NCBI RefSeq assembly: GCF_000308515.1
Contig: NZ_BAFV01000053.1
Span: forward strand, 152,162-216,161
Length of the DNA: 64,000 bases
DNA from: Nocardia carnea NBRC 14403
GTDB lineage: Bacteria > Actinomycetota > Actinomycetes > Mycobacteriales > Mycobacteriaceae
Direction: 5' to 3'
Shown here: in pieces, positions 1 to 8,153 of the stretch
Numbering within the stretch: the first letter of the stretch is position 1
Layout: every line of letters begins with the position of its first letter
The notes under the pieces: model-generated
Databases searched by the model: none
The model's input: the letters and a program-made list of their open reading frames with translations, nothing else
What the model was told of the DNA's origin: nothing
Program-made: the position numbers and the translations under genes

Positions 1-48
1 GACTACTTACAGGATGTCCGATACCTGCCGATACCACCGGAGCCGGCC

Positions 49-465
49 ATGAACTCATCGGGAAGTCTTCGCCTCGGGGGCACCGCCTGCGCGCTCGCCG
101 CCGCGGCCGTCCTCGGCCAGCCTGCCACTGCCTCGGCCTACATCACCGATGTCGCCGTATCCGGTGGGTTCGGTCTGGGTTTCATCCAATACGGGGTCGG
201 CTGCACCTACACCGTGACCGCTACCGGCGCACCCGGTGATCAGGTGGTTTTCGCGGATTCGGTGAACGGGCAGCCGGGCGGCGGCACCTTCGGCCCGGTC
301 GAGGAGGAGGAACCGGGGGTGTTCACCGCGGACTGGAACCCTTCCGTGATCGGGCGGCACACCGTTTCCGCGGGCGGCGCCACCACGAACGTCAACGTTC
401 AGGTCGGCTACGACTTCGGCATCATCTGCTTCACGTTGCCCGAGTGGGTTCACCTGCCGTTCTGA
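49..465 (+). CDS. Small secreted protein, Ig-like fold suspected
   Basis: 138 aa. Residues 1-30 look like a Sec signal peptide: short N-region, an Ala/Leu/Val-rich core and an AxA-type end (PATASA, then YITD). The mature part is about 108 aa, Gly/Val/Thr-rich, with two Cys (GCTYTV and the C-terminal IICF) that could form one disulfide, and alternating hydrophobic residues typical of a beta sandwich. Phrases such as VTATGAPGDQVVFAD and GRHTVSAGG resemble bacterial Ig-like domains of exported actinobacterial proteins. No enzyme motif is visible. The upstream context is cut off by the window edge. Family assignment is by fold impression only. Confidence 0.6.
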   Translation: MNSSGSLRLGGTACALAAAAVLGQPATASAYITDVAVSGGFGLGFIQYGVGCTYTVTATGAPGDQVVFADSVNGQPGGGTFGPVEEEEPGVFTADWNPSVIGRHTVSAGGATTNVNVQVGYDFGIICFTLPEWVHLPF

Positions 466-588
466 TCTTGTCGGCACCTCATCCGGCCGCACACCTGCTT
501 CCGGAGCGCTTGACAGGCCCGGCAATTTTGACAGACTCCGACGAAATCGCCGGGCGGGTATGCGCCGGGTCGTACGGAAGGATTTCGG

Positions 589-1449
589 ATGGGTGTCTAT
601 GCGGTCACCGGAGCTGCCTCGGGGATGGGCCGGGCCGTCGCCGAGAAGCTGGAAGCCGAGGGCCACCGGGTGATCGGCGTGGATATCCAGGAAACCGATA
701 TCGTCGCCGACCTCTCCACCGCGGCGGGACGACGCCGGGCGATCGACGAAGTGCTCGAGGCGGCGGATGGGCGGCTCGACGGCGCGGTCCTGGCGGCGGG
801 ACTGGGGCCGGTACGCGATCGGTCGCGGCTCCCGGTGATCGCCGCGGTCAACTACCTCGGCGTGGTCGATCTGCTCGAGGGCTGGCGGCCCGCCCTCGCC
901 GCGACCGGTGCCGCGCGCGTGGTGGCCTTCGGCAGCAATTCGTCCACCACGGTCCCCCTGGTACGGAACCGGACGGTCCGGGCTTTCCTGGCCGGCGATA
1001 CCGAGCGCGCGGTCCGCAGCGTGCGGATCTTCGGCGCCCAGGCTGCACCTTTCGTCTATGCCGCGTCCAAGGTCGCGGTGAGCCGCTGGGTCCGCCGGCA
1101 TGCCGTCCGGCCGGAGTGGGCGGGCGCCGGTATCCGGCTCAATGTCATCGCACCGGGTGCCATCCTGACTCCGTTGCTGGAGCGCCAGCTGGCCACACCG
1201 GGCGAGGCGAAGGCGGTCGAGGCGTTCCCGGTTCCCACGGGCAGTTTCGGCAAACCCGAGCACATCGCCGACTGGGTGTACATGATGCTGTCTCCTTCGG
1301 CCGAATTCCTTTGCGGCAGCATCCTGTTCGTGGACGGTGGCACCGACGCCTACTTCCGCCCGAACGACTGGCCGCGGGCCGTCCCGCTGCGGGGCGTGCT
1401 GGGCTACCTCCGGAAATTCCTGGGCTACGCCGCGACCCGCCGCACGTGA
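589..1449 (+). CDS. SDR oxidoreductase, 3-alpha-hydroxysteroid dehydrogenase-like
   Basis: 286 aa, NAD(P)-dependent short-chain dehydrogenase. The cofactor motif TGAASGMG lies at residues 7-14 and the catalytic pair is Tyr157-x3-Lys161 (YAASK). The segment DIVADLSTAAGRRRAID, then GLGPV and VNYLG near residue 88, closely follows the pattern I know from Comamonas 3-alpha-hydroxysteroid dehydrogenase/carbonyl reductase (HsdA), as does the long insertion before the active-site Tyr. The predicted reaction is reversible oxidation of a hydroxyl on a steroid or similar carbonyl substrate; the exact substrate is inference. The ATG is preceded by GGAAGGA at about 7 nt. CYP125-like and acyl-CoA dehydrogenase genes elsewhere in the window are compatible with steroid metabolism. 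Confidence 0.85.
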   Translation: MGVYAVTGAASGMGRAVAEKLEAEGHRVIGVDIQETDIVADLSTAAGRRRAIDEVLEAADGRLDGAVLAAGLGPVRDRSRLPVIAAVNYLGVVDLLEGWRPALAATGAARVVAFGSNSSTTVPLVRNRTVRAFLAGDTERAVRSVRIFGAQAAPFVYAASKVAVSRWVRRHAVRPEWAGAGIRLNVIAPGAILTPLLERQLATPGEAKAVEAFPVPTGSFGKPEHIADWVYMMLSPSAEFLCGSILFVDGGTDAYFRPNDWPRAVPLRGVLGYLRKFLGYAATRRT

Positions 1450-1553
1450 GGTCACCGGGCGAAGGCCGGTAGTAATACTCATGCCCGCCCCGCCCTCGCG
1501 CGGCAGACTCGGTGGGGAACCGGATCAGCCGAATGGGTCAAAGGGGAGCTTCG

Positions 1554-2069
1554 ATGACATGGTCGTGGGTATGGCGGGTGACGACCGGGGTGGCGCTGCT
1601 GTGCCTCCCCTTGATCATGGTCGCCTTACGACTGAATATTTCGGTGGGCTGGATCTTCGTCTTCGTGTTCGTCTACGGCGCACCACTGTGGCTGGGCAGC
1701 GTCGCCGTCACCATCTGGATCTCGCTGGGCTTGTTCACCCCGGGTAGTGCCGTCGAGTCCGCCGGGCCCCGCATCCGCTGCCTGCTGTACGGGTTGCTGT
1801 GGCTCTACCTGGCGGCCCTGAGCTTCTTCTGCCTGTTCATGTCCGACGGTGGTGACGCCGACGACTGGCAGTCGCCCGCCGGTCATTTCCTGGGCGTCGA
1901 CGGCTACAACAGCACTACGCCCGAATACCTGTGGCGCGCGGAAGCCGCGGCGTTTCCGAGTCTCGTGGTGAGCTGGGTGGCGTTGCTCGCGGCCGCGATC
2001 GTCTATGGGGTGATCGGTGCCCGCCGCCGGCGGGACCGCGCCCGATCCGCAGCCGTGCCCGTACCGTAG
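1554..2069 (+). CDS. Integral membrane protein, unknown function
   Basis: 171 aa from the ATG at 1554, chosen because AAAGGGGAG sits 5 nt upstream; a GTG at 1512 in the same frame has no such site. About four hydrophobic segments are visible (roughly residues 7-27, 34-58, 76-95 and 133-154), with a soluble stretch around residues 96-130 rich in Asp/Gly and Tyr, and a very basic C-terminus (RRRRDRARS). No family is recognised. It ends 7 bp before the convergent TetR gene. Confidence 0.6.
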   Translation: MTWSWVWRVTTGVALLCLPLIMVALRLNISVGWIFVFVFVYGAPLWLGSVAVTIWISLGLFTPGSAVESAGPRIRCLLYGLLWLYLAALSFFCLFMSDGGDADDWQSPAGHFLGVDGYNSTTPEYLWRAEAAAFPSLVVSWVALLAAAIVYGVIGARRRRDRARSAAVPVP

Positions 2070-2076
2070 AACGTGG

Positions 2077-2757
2077 TCACGGCGGTTCGGGTAGCTGCAA
2101 TGCGTTGAACCAGATCCAGTTCAGGGTGTCGAGCAAGGTGTCGAAATCGATCTCCTCGCCCTCGACGAACACCAGCGAGGCCATCCGGCTCACCATGCTC
2201 GACAACGCCAGCGCCGTCACCCGTGCGTCCAGCCGCGGCGTCACCAGCCCGCGCTGCTGCAGGTCGCGGATCAGCGCAGCATTGCGATCGATGAACGCCG
2301 ATGCCCGTTCGGCGCGCAGGGCCGCGAACTGCTGATCGACCCGCGACACCTGTTCCAGCGCCGCCATCAGCCAGGCATTACGCCGGTAGGCGCGCAGGTA
2401 CTCCCGGTTGGCGGCAGCGATCCAGTCCCGTGGGTCGGTACTTCCACCCCGGGCCCGGACATGCGGATGCAACATCTCGTCGCGGACCTGCGCGACGACT
2501 TCGGAGAAGATCTCTTCCTTGCTGTCGAAATGGGTGTAGAAGGAACCCGAGGCCACACCCGCGGTGCGGGCGATATCGCTGATCCGGGCATCGACGAACC
2601 CGTCGCTTTCGAAAACCTGCCGGGCCGCGGCCACCAGTGCGGCCCGGGTCCGGATACCGCGCCGGCTCTTCGGCGCCGGGCGGCCGCCGGCCGGCGCCGC
2701 CGCGGCACCGGGGTCGGTGGCGGTATCCGCTACCGCGCTGCCGTCCGCGGCTGTCAC
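2077..2757 (-). CDS. TetR/AcrR family transcriptional regulator
   Basis: 226 aa. After a disordered, Ala-rich N-terminus (about residues 1-33), the TetR DNA-binding domain covers residues 35-80: RTRAALVAAARQVF, then GFVDARISDIARTAGVASGSFYTHFDSKEEIF, a canonical TetR helix-turn-helix. The C-terminal ligand domain is unassigned. The GTG start overlaps the stop of the upstream thioesterase gene by 4 bp (GTGA), so the two are co-transcribed. A regulator of acyl-CoA or steroid-acid metabolism is plausible from the neighbours (thioesterase, acyl-CoA dehydrogenase); the ligand is unknown. Confidence 0.85.
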   Translation of the reverse strand: MTAADGSAVADTATDPGAAAAPAGGRPAPKSRRGIRTRAALVAAARQVFESDGFVDARISDIARTAGVASGSFYTHFDSKEEIFSEVVAQVRDEMLHPHVRARGGSTDPRDWIAAANREYLRAYRRNAWLMAALEQVSRVDQQFAALRAERASAFIDRNAALIRDLQQRGLVTPRLDARVTALALSSMVSRMASLVFVEGEEIDFDTLLDTLNWIWFNALQLPEPP

Positions 2758-3539
2758 CGGCCGCTCGCCGGGAACAGACGGCCCGTCGCCAAGGTGGTGA
2801 TCCGGTCCTCGTTACCGGCGTCGCGCAGCGTCGCCCGCACCACATCGGCCCGCAGTGTCGCGTCGGCGACCACCGGACCCACTCGCGCGGCCTGCAGATA
2901 ACGCAGGCCCAGCGTGCTCAGGGTCGCGCCGGGAGCGAGCGAGAGCATAGCCTCCTCGGCGGCGAGCGCGATCAGGCCACCATTCACTGTGCGGGAGGCG
3001 TTCAGGCCGTCGTCGGTCCGCGGCAGCACCGCGGTCCCCGGCGCCCGCCGCTCGCAACCCGCCCGCTCGGCCAGCGGTACCGCGAGCAGCCGGCCGGTGA
3101 CCGGCATATCGATACGCATCCGGTCCGGTAGCCGCAGTTCCTCGTTCGGCGACACCATGAACGATCCGCCGCCGAACGCGAAGGGTTCTCCGTCGACGGT
3201 CCACTCCACCTCGGCGACGAAGACCGAACGTCCCGCCTTGATCTTGCGGCCCACCGCCCGGACCTCACCGGAGCTCGGCGCCGGCCGGTAGAGGTGCACA
3301 TCGAGTTCGAGGGTCACCGGAACCCGCGGCCCCAGGGTGAGCGCCGCGAGCAGGCCGGTCACCGTATCGGTCCAGGTGGCGAGCACCGAGGTCCGCAGCC
3401 GGTCGGTACCCGGCACATGCATCTGCGGGGTGATCGTCGCCGAGCCGTGCAGTTCCTCCCCCACCATCGTGGTCGCGAACCCCAGCTCCAGCAGAATATG
3501 CCGCCGCCGCTGCGGTTCCGTACCGGTCTCCACGGTCAT
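2754..3539 (-). CDS. Double-hotdog acyl-CoA thioesterase-like protein
   Basis: 261 aa from the ATG at 3539, chosen because GAGGAGG precedes it by 5-6 nt; an upstream extension to 3608 has no ribosome site. The protein contains two hotdog-like halves. The first half (LGFATTMVGEELHGSATITPQMHVPGTDRLRTSVLATWTD, split here by family pattern) resembles PaaI/4HBT thioesterases with a helix followed by an AGRS-type strand (KAGRSVFVAEVEW). The second half repeats the pattern (NGGLIALAAEEAM). Likely role: hydrolysis of an acyl-CoA, or a ligand-binding hotdog protein. It shares a 4-bp overlap with the TetR gene. Confidence 0.65.
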   Translation of the reverse strand: MTVETGTEPQRRRHILLELGFATTMVGEELHGSATITPQMHVPGTDRLRTSVLATWTDTVTGLLAALTLGPRVPVTLELDVHLYRPAPSSGEVRAVGRKIKAGRSVFVAEVEWTVDGEPFAFGGGSFMVSPNEELRLPDRMRIDMPVTGRLLAVPLAERAGCERRAPGTAVLPRTDDGLNASRTVNGGLIALAAEEAMLSLAPGATLSTLGLRYLQAARVGPVVADATLRADVVRATLRDAGNEDRITTLATGRLFPASGR

Positions 3540-3704
3540 CCGAAGCCTCCTCGCACTCGTCCGCAACAGCACCCGATGATCGCCGGACGCCGACAGGGAC
3601 CAATCCAACGTATCTCTCGCCGGGCCGGTGGACAGGACCTACGTCGGCGGATTGCCGACGCGAGCCGGGCCGGCTCCTCGCCACCGGCCCGGTTTGCCGG
3701 GAGT

Positions 3705-4934
3705 TCAGCCGGCAGCTTCGGCGGCGGCGCGGGCCTTACCGAGTTCAGCGCGGGCGATGGTGAGTTTGTGCACCTCATCGGGCCCGTCGGCAATACGCAG
3801 GGTGCGCAGGTGGGCGTACATACTGGCCAGCGGGAAATCCTCGGTCACCCCGGCCGCCCCGTACACCTGGATCGCGCGGTCCACGATACGCAGCGCCATC
3901 ACCGGCGCAGCGATCTTGATGGCCGCGATCTCCGTGCGCGCCTCCTTGTTGCCGACCGTATCCATCATCCAGGCCGTCTTCAGGGTGAGCAGCCGTGCCT
4001 GTTCGATATCGATCCGGGCCTCGGCGATCCAGTCGCGGATATTGGCACGTTCACTGACCTTGCGCCCGAACGTGATCCGCGATTCCGCCCGCGCGCACAT
4101 GAGTTCCAGGGCGCGTTCGGCCATTCCGATGGCACGCATCGCATGGTGGATCCGGCCCGGGCCGAGCCGCGCCTGGCTGATCGCGAAACCCTCGCCCTCA
4201 CCTTTGAGCACATCGGTCACCGGTACCCGGACGTCGGCGAATTCGATTTCGGCGTGCCCCTCACGGTCGACATACCCGAATACCGGCAGATTCCGCACCA
4301 CCCGGACCCCCGGCGCATCGATCGGCACCACCATCATCGACTGCTGCCGGTGCTTGGGCGCCTCCGGATCGGTTTTGCCCATGACGATCAGCACCTTGCA
4401 GTTGCGGTGCATGGCGTTGGAGGCGAACCATTTGCGGCCGTTGAGAACGTAGTGGTCGCCGTCGCGTTCCATCCGCATCTCGACATTCGTGGCATCGGAG
4501 CTGGCCACACCGGGCTCGGTCATCGCGAAGGCCGAGCGGATGGCGCCGTCGAGCAGCGGTTCGAGCCAGCGTTCCTTGTGTTCCTGGGTGCCGAAGAGGG
4601 TGAACACCTCCATATTCCCGGTATCGGGCGCCGAACAGTTGCACGCCTCCGGTGCCAGCGCCGGGCTGCGGCCCATGATCTCGGCCAGCGGTGCGTACTC
4701 CAGGTTGGTCAGCCCCGGGCCCCATTCCTCGTGCGGATGAAAGAGATTCCACAGGCCGCGCTGCTTGGCCTCGGCCTTCAGATCCTCGAGGATCTGCGGG
4801 TGATGATGCGGATCGCCGGCCGCGGCCATCTGCTCGGCGTACACCGGTTCGGCCGGGTACACGCATTCGTCCATGAAACCGAGGAGTTTCTGCCGGTACT
4901 CGCGGGCGCGGTCGGTCGAGGTGAACAGTTCCAC
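3705..4934 (-). CDS. Acyl-CoA dehydrogenase, ACAD10/11-like
   Basis: 409 aa. A full acyl-CoA dehydrogenase fold is visible: N-terminal helical domain, FAD-binding beta domain (FAMTEPGVASSDATN near residue 140, then RKWFASNA), and C-terminal helical domain with the FAD-contacting ITFGRKVSERANIRDWIAEA. In the usual catalytic-base position (EGT in most ACADs) the sequence reads ADGPDEVHK, so Asp replaces Glu; this is typical of the ACAD10/11 branch, which handles long or hydroxylated acyl-CoAs. It oxidises acyl-CoA at alpha-beta with FAD and electron-transfer flavoprotein. A perfect 20-bp palindrome lies 76 bp upstream of its start. Confidence 0.9.
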   Translation of the reverse strand: MELFTSTDRAREYRQKLLGFMDECVYPAEPVYAEQMAAAGDPHHHPQILEDLKAEAKQRGLWNLFHPHEEWGPGLTNLEYAPLAEIMGRSPALAPEACNCSAPDTGNMEVFTLFGTQEHKERWLEPLLDGAIRSAFAMTEPGVASSDATNVEMRMERDGDHYVLNGRKWFASNAMHRNCKVLIVMGKTDPEAPKHRQQSMMVVPIDAPGVRVVRNLPVFGYVDREGHAEIEFADVRVPVTDVLKGEGEGFAISQARLGPGRIHHAMRAIGMAERALELMCARAESRITFGRKVSERANIRDWIAEARIDIEQARLLTLKTAWMMDTVGNKEARTEIAAIKIAAPVMALRIVDRAIQVYGAAGVTEDFPLASMYAHLRTLRIADGPDEVHKLTIARAELGKARAAAEAAG

Positions 4935-5010
4935 GGGAGAACTCCGATCTTCGGGGCGCGGCTCGATACGCCGCAGACGGGCCTTCGATGCTCCACCGCA
5001 CGGTAAACCA

Positions 5011-5030
5011 ACTTGAATCCGGATTCAAGT
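5011..5030. promoter_or_regulatory. Perfect 20-bp palindrome, probable operator
   Basis: ACTTGAATCCGGATTCAAGT is perfectly self-complementary. It sits in the gap between the P450 gene (stop at 5170) and the acyl-CoA dehydrogenase start (4934), about 76 bp upstream of the latter. Length and symmetry fit a TetR-type operator; the TetR regulator at 2077-2757 is the nearest candidate. The binding protein is inference. Confidence 0.6.
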
Positions 5031-5169
5031 ACAGGACACCCCGGCCTACTCGGCCAGGCCACCGGGCTCGCGGAGCGCGGAGCGACCGGCACCCGCGGAG
5101 ACCTCCACGGGCTTCGCACCACGCCGCACCGGACCCCGCGAGCCCCGGGGCCACCTTTACGGGATCCGG

Positions 5170-6447
5170 TCAGGTATAGGTGGCCGGACGGACAGCGGCA
5201 TACTGGACGCCCAACAGTGGCGCACCCGGCGGGAACGTGACCGGAAGCTCCACCAGCGAACGATGGAACGGGCCCGGCCGCCACGCGGGTTCGTCGTCCG
5301 GGAAATCGGCGCGCATCTCCGGCAACGCGTCCAGCAGCTGATCGATCGCCCCTTCGGCGATGATATAGGCCAGCGACTGCGCGGGGCAGGCATGCGGCCC
5401 CAGACCCCACGCGAGATGGGCACGGTTACCCGTGAGCTCCGACGCCCGGATCTTGGGGTCGTTGTTACAGGCGGCCATGCTGATCACCACCGGCTGATGC
5501 GCCGGCAACCAGACATCGTCGAGCAGGATCGGCATCCGCGGATAGGTCACCAGCAGATTGGCCAGCGGCGGATCGTTGAACAGCACTTCGTCCAGGGCAT
5601 CACGCGAAGTGAGGTTGCCACCGAGCACGCTGCCACCGAACCGGTCGTCGGTGAGGATCAGCAGCAGGGTGTTGACGATCAGATTGAGTTCGAATTCGAT
5701 CCCGGTGCCGTATATCTGCGAAACATGATGGGACACTTCCTCATCGGATAGCTCGGCAGGATGCCGCAGCAGTACCGAGGTGATATCGGCCGCGGGGTTC
5801 TCCCGCTTCGTCGTCACCAGATTCGCCAAGGCCTCGCCCAGCATCCGGCTGCCGGCCTCGGCGTCGATACCCTCGAGCATCGCGGCGATACCGGCGGCAA
5901 CCTGCTGACCGACCTCCGGTGGACTGCCGAGCAGATAGTTGATCACCTGGAACGACAAGGGGAAAACATACTGCTGGATGAGTTCCGCGCGCCCGTCCGC
6001 GCAGAACGAGTTGATCAGCGGACCCGCAATGTTCTCCACCACGGCGTGAATGGCATACATATCGATTTCGTCGATACTGGCCGTAATCGCCTGCCGATAG
6101 CGCAGGAATTCCTGGCCGGCGCACCGGCTGGCCATCGGCCGCCACTCCATGATCGGCAGCACCGGACACCCCGCCGGCACATCCTTTTGCCAGGTCCGTG
6201 GATCGGCGGGGAACCGTTCCGGATCGTTGAGTACCCGCAGCGCGGTCGAGTAGCCGATCACCAATGTGGCAGGCACCCCCGGGGCCAGTTCCACGGGTGC
6301 GAGCGAACCGTAACGCCGGCGCATGTCCTGGTAGGCGCGATGCGGATCGGCGGCGAATTCCGGGAGATACAGCGCGTACCGGGGATCGTCGTGCGAACCG
6401 GGGCTGTGCGGAGCCGGGGCGAGTCTTCGATATTCCGAGCTGCTCAA
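5170..6447 (-). CDS. Cytochrome P450 with degenerate ExxR motif
   Basis: 425 aa if the TTG at 6447 is the start: GGAG lies 7 nt upstream and homology-like sequence begins just after it (SSSEYRRLAPAP). An open extension to 6600 is low-complexity and unlikely. The haem loop is HLAWGLGPHACPAQSLA, with the Cys ligand in GPHACPAQ. The I-helix reads GTGIEFELNLIVNT, without the usual AGxxT / acid-alcohol pair. At the K-helix, where VEELLRYDPP is usual, it has LDEVLFNDPP, so the conserved Arg of ExxR is Phe. Loss of ExxR is known in the CYP157 family of actinomycetes. Function is unknown; it may have non-standard chemistry or bind substrate only. Confidence 0.8.
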   Translation of the reverse strand: MSSSEYRRLAPAPHSPGSHDDPRYALYLPEFAADPHRAYQDMRRRYGSLAPVELAPGVPATLVIGYSTALRVLNDPERFPADPRTWQKDVPAGCPVLPIMEWRPMASRCAGQEFLRYRQAITASIDEIDMYAIHAVVENIAGPLINSFCADGRAELIQQYVFPLSFQVINYLLGSPPEVGQQVAAGIAAMLEGIDAEAGSRMLGEALANLVTTKRENPAADITSVLLRHPAELSDEEVSHHVSQIYGTGIEFELNLIVNTLLLILTDDRFGGSVLGGNLTSRDALDEVLFNDPPLANLLVTYPRMPILLDDVWLPAHQPVVISMAACNNDPKIRASELTGNRAHLAWGLGPHACPAQSLAYIIAEGAIDQLLDALPEMRADFPDDEPAWRPGPFHRSLVELPVTFPPGAPLLGVQYAAVRPATYT

Positions 6448-6576
6448 GAAGGAACTCCATACGTCTGGTAGCGGGACCGATGGTTTTCCACCGGCCGGGC
6501 ACCGGTTCGAGCCTCCTCCTGCACACTGGCTCGAGCCGGAACGACGCGATGTTACGACACTGCCGGACCTCTGTAT

Positions 6577-6614
6577 GTTTTCGAAAACGGTTGTCCACAC
6601 ATGCTTTTCGAAAC
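6577..6614. promoter_or_regulatory. Tandem TTTCGAAA dyads upstream of P450 and kinase genes
   Basis: Two copies 26 bp apart: the perfect palindrome GTTTTCGAAAAC at 6577-6588 and GCTTTTCGAAAC at 6603-6614 (core TTTCGAAA at 6606-6613). Both are preceded by CATG/TATG-like bases, giving a direct repeat of dyads. They lie in the AT-richer gap upstream of the leftward P450. A regulator-binding function is inferred from symmetry and position. Confidence 0.45.
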
Positions 6615-6709
6615 AATCATTGGACTGGTCCGCACATCTCGGGCCCGTACCGCGGGCGAAAATGCGGCTGACCGGGACCGAGTCGCCGACACCGGTCCCG
6701 GGCCTCCGT

Positions 6710-7882
6710 TCAGACCCCCAACGCGTCCAGCGATCGATTGTCGTGCACGGCCGTGGTGATCCGGCGCATAAGCGTCAAACAGGTTTCCTGCGATTGCATT
6801 TCGGGTTGATAGGCGGCCCGGCCGATCGTGAACGCCCAGGCGGCGTAGGCGAACATCGATTGCTGCCGGTAGATCAGCCAGGCATCGTCGAAGGACGGCG
6901 CGCGGCCACCGGCGCCGGCGAGTTCGTCCAGATAGGCCCTCAGCAGATCCTCGGCCCAGGCCCGCCGGTCGGCAGGCTCGCATCCCGAGTTCACCGTGTA
7001 CGCGAAATCGTGGCCCCAGCCGCCGCGCATCACGACCTGCCAGTCGACATATCCCATCCGGCCGTCGGCAGTGCGGTAGGTCTGACCGATATGCGGGTCC
7101 CCGTGCAGCAGGGTGTGCGGAAGCTCCCGCGTCGCGAGGTCCACCGCCCGTTCCACCCCGGCCCACAGCCGGTCCGCCTGACCGTGCAACTCCTCGGGGA
7201 CGACCTCGGCCGCCCGTTCCAGCCCCACCGTGCAGCGGGTCTTCATATCGATCGCGGCCAGGTACGCGGCCAGCGCCTCGTTCGTCGTCTTCAACGGTTC
7301 GATCGCCGGGCTCTCCCAGAACGTGCCGTGCAACCGGGCCAGGTTGCGCACCAGATCTTCCATCTCCGCGCGGCCGATCGGTTCGGTGGGCTCACTGAAC
7401 ACCGCGCCCCGCGTCACGGCGATATCCTCCATCAGCGCGATCGAACGCCAGGACGCCGGATCGGAGGCGCCCCAATAGCCGAGCGGCGCCTGGATATCGA
7501 GTTCCGGCCGGAAATCCCGGAAGAACCGGGTCTCCCCGTCGATCATCTTGCCGCCGCCCAGCAGGATGCGCTGACTGAGCGAAGTGGTGGTTTTCGCGAA
7601 CAATGCCCGCGGCAATTCGGCGGCCTGCCCGGTTTCGTTGTACTCCACGCGGATCGCGACCCGGGTGGATGTGCCGCTGCTACCGCCGTCGATCTCGAAC
7701 GAGACGACTTCCGCACCGGGTGTGTCGCGGCACAGGACCGCGGTGAGCCATTCGGTGGTCAGCGCCGCCCCGGAGGCGGGCACATCGTCGATGGTGCGGG
7801 CACGGTGCCGGGTGATCTTCTCCCCGAGAATATGCCCGCCCACCGCGGCGAGCCGCCCGAGCAACCAGAGTTTGTGATTCAT
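6710..7882 (-). CDS. Phosphotransferase (APH / ecdysteroid-kinase-like) family protein
   Basis: 390 aa from the ATG at 7882, which has GTGAGG 6 nt upstream; an in-frame extension to 7924 lacks a site. The kinase-like core has the catalytic loop LLHGDPHIGQTY (Brenner-type HGDxHxxN with Gln for Asn) and the Mg-binding YVDWQVVMRGG. The N-terminal lobe includes SSGTSTRVAIRVEYN and a conserved Lys-containing strand (LFAKTTTS). Family members are the APH fold proteins often found beside acyl-CoA dehydrogenases and P450s in actinobacteria; they probably phosphorylate small hydroxylated compounds. The substrate is not known. Confidence 0.8.
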   Translation of the reverse strand: MNHKLWLLGRLAAVGGHILGEKITRHRARTIDDVPASGAALTTEWLTAVLCRDTPGAEVVSFEIDGGSSGTSTRVAIRVEYNETGQAAELPRALFAKTTTSLSQRILLGGGKMIDGETRFFRDFRPELDIQAPLGYWGASDPASWRSIALMEDIAVTRGAVFSEPTEPIGRAEMEDLVRNLARLHGTFWESPAIEPLKTTNEALAAYLAAIDMKTRCTVGLERAAEVVPEELHGQADRLWAGVERAVDLATRELPHTLLHGDPHIGQTYRTADGRMGYVDWQVVMRGGWGHDFAYTVNSGCEPADRRAWAEDLLRAYLDELAGAGGRAPSFDDAWLIYRQQSMFAYAAWAFTIGRAAYQPEMQSQETCLTLMRRITTAVHDNRSLDALGV

Positions 7883-8112
7883 TTCCGCCTCACTTTCCGG
7901 ATGCGCGCGTGGACAGCCGCGCACCGCACCGGACCATCCGGCCCGGATTTCCTATCGCATCGACAATCCCCGATCTTGCGTCATATTCCCAGTGGGGGAA
8001 TGACTTTCATACGATTACCCGGACCGGCACCCGGCGCCGGAGGGCGAACCGGCCATACGTGGTGATACCAGAACGAGACGACGGGTACCCCGGCCTCGGG
8101 CGGTGCGGGAAA

Positions 8113-8118
8113 TATAAT
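8113..8118 (+). promoter_or_regulatory. TATAAT -10-like hexamer
   Basis: A perfect TATAAT sits 36 bp before the ATG of the ribbon-helix-helix gene at 8154. No good -35 hexamer is visible 16-18 bp upstream, so only the -10 element is proposed. Confidence 0.35.
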
Positions 8119-8153
8119 TGGAGCACCGACGACTGTCGACGAAAGACGGCTCC

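Noticed and set aside
55..1482. Leftward 475-codon frame opposite the first two genes
   Set aside because: Antisense shadow; Arg/Gly/Asp-rich and without motifs, while the plus-strand SDR is unmistakable.
3294..5006. Rightward open frame of 570 codons across the thioesterase and acyl-CoA dehydrogenase genes
   Set aside because: It is the antisense shadow of two well-supported leftward genes; the translation is His/Arg/Gly/Asp-rich with no family pattern.
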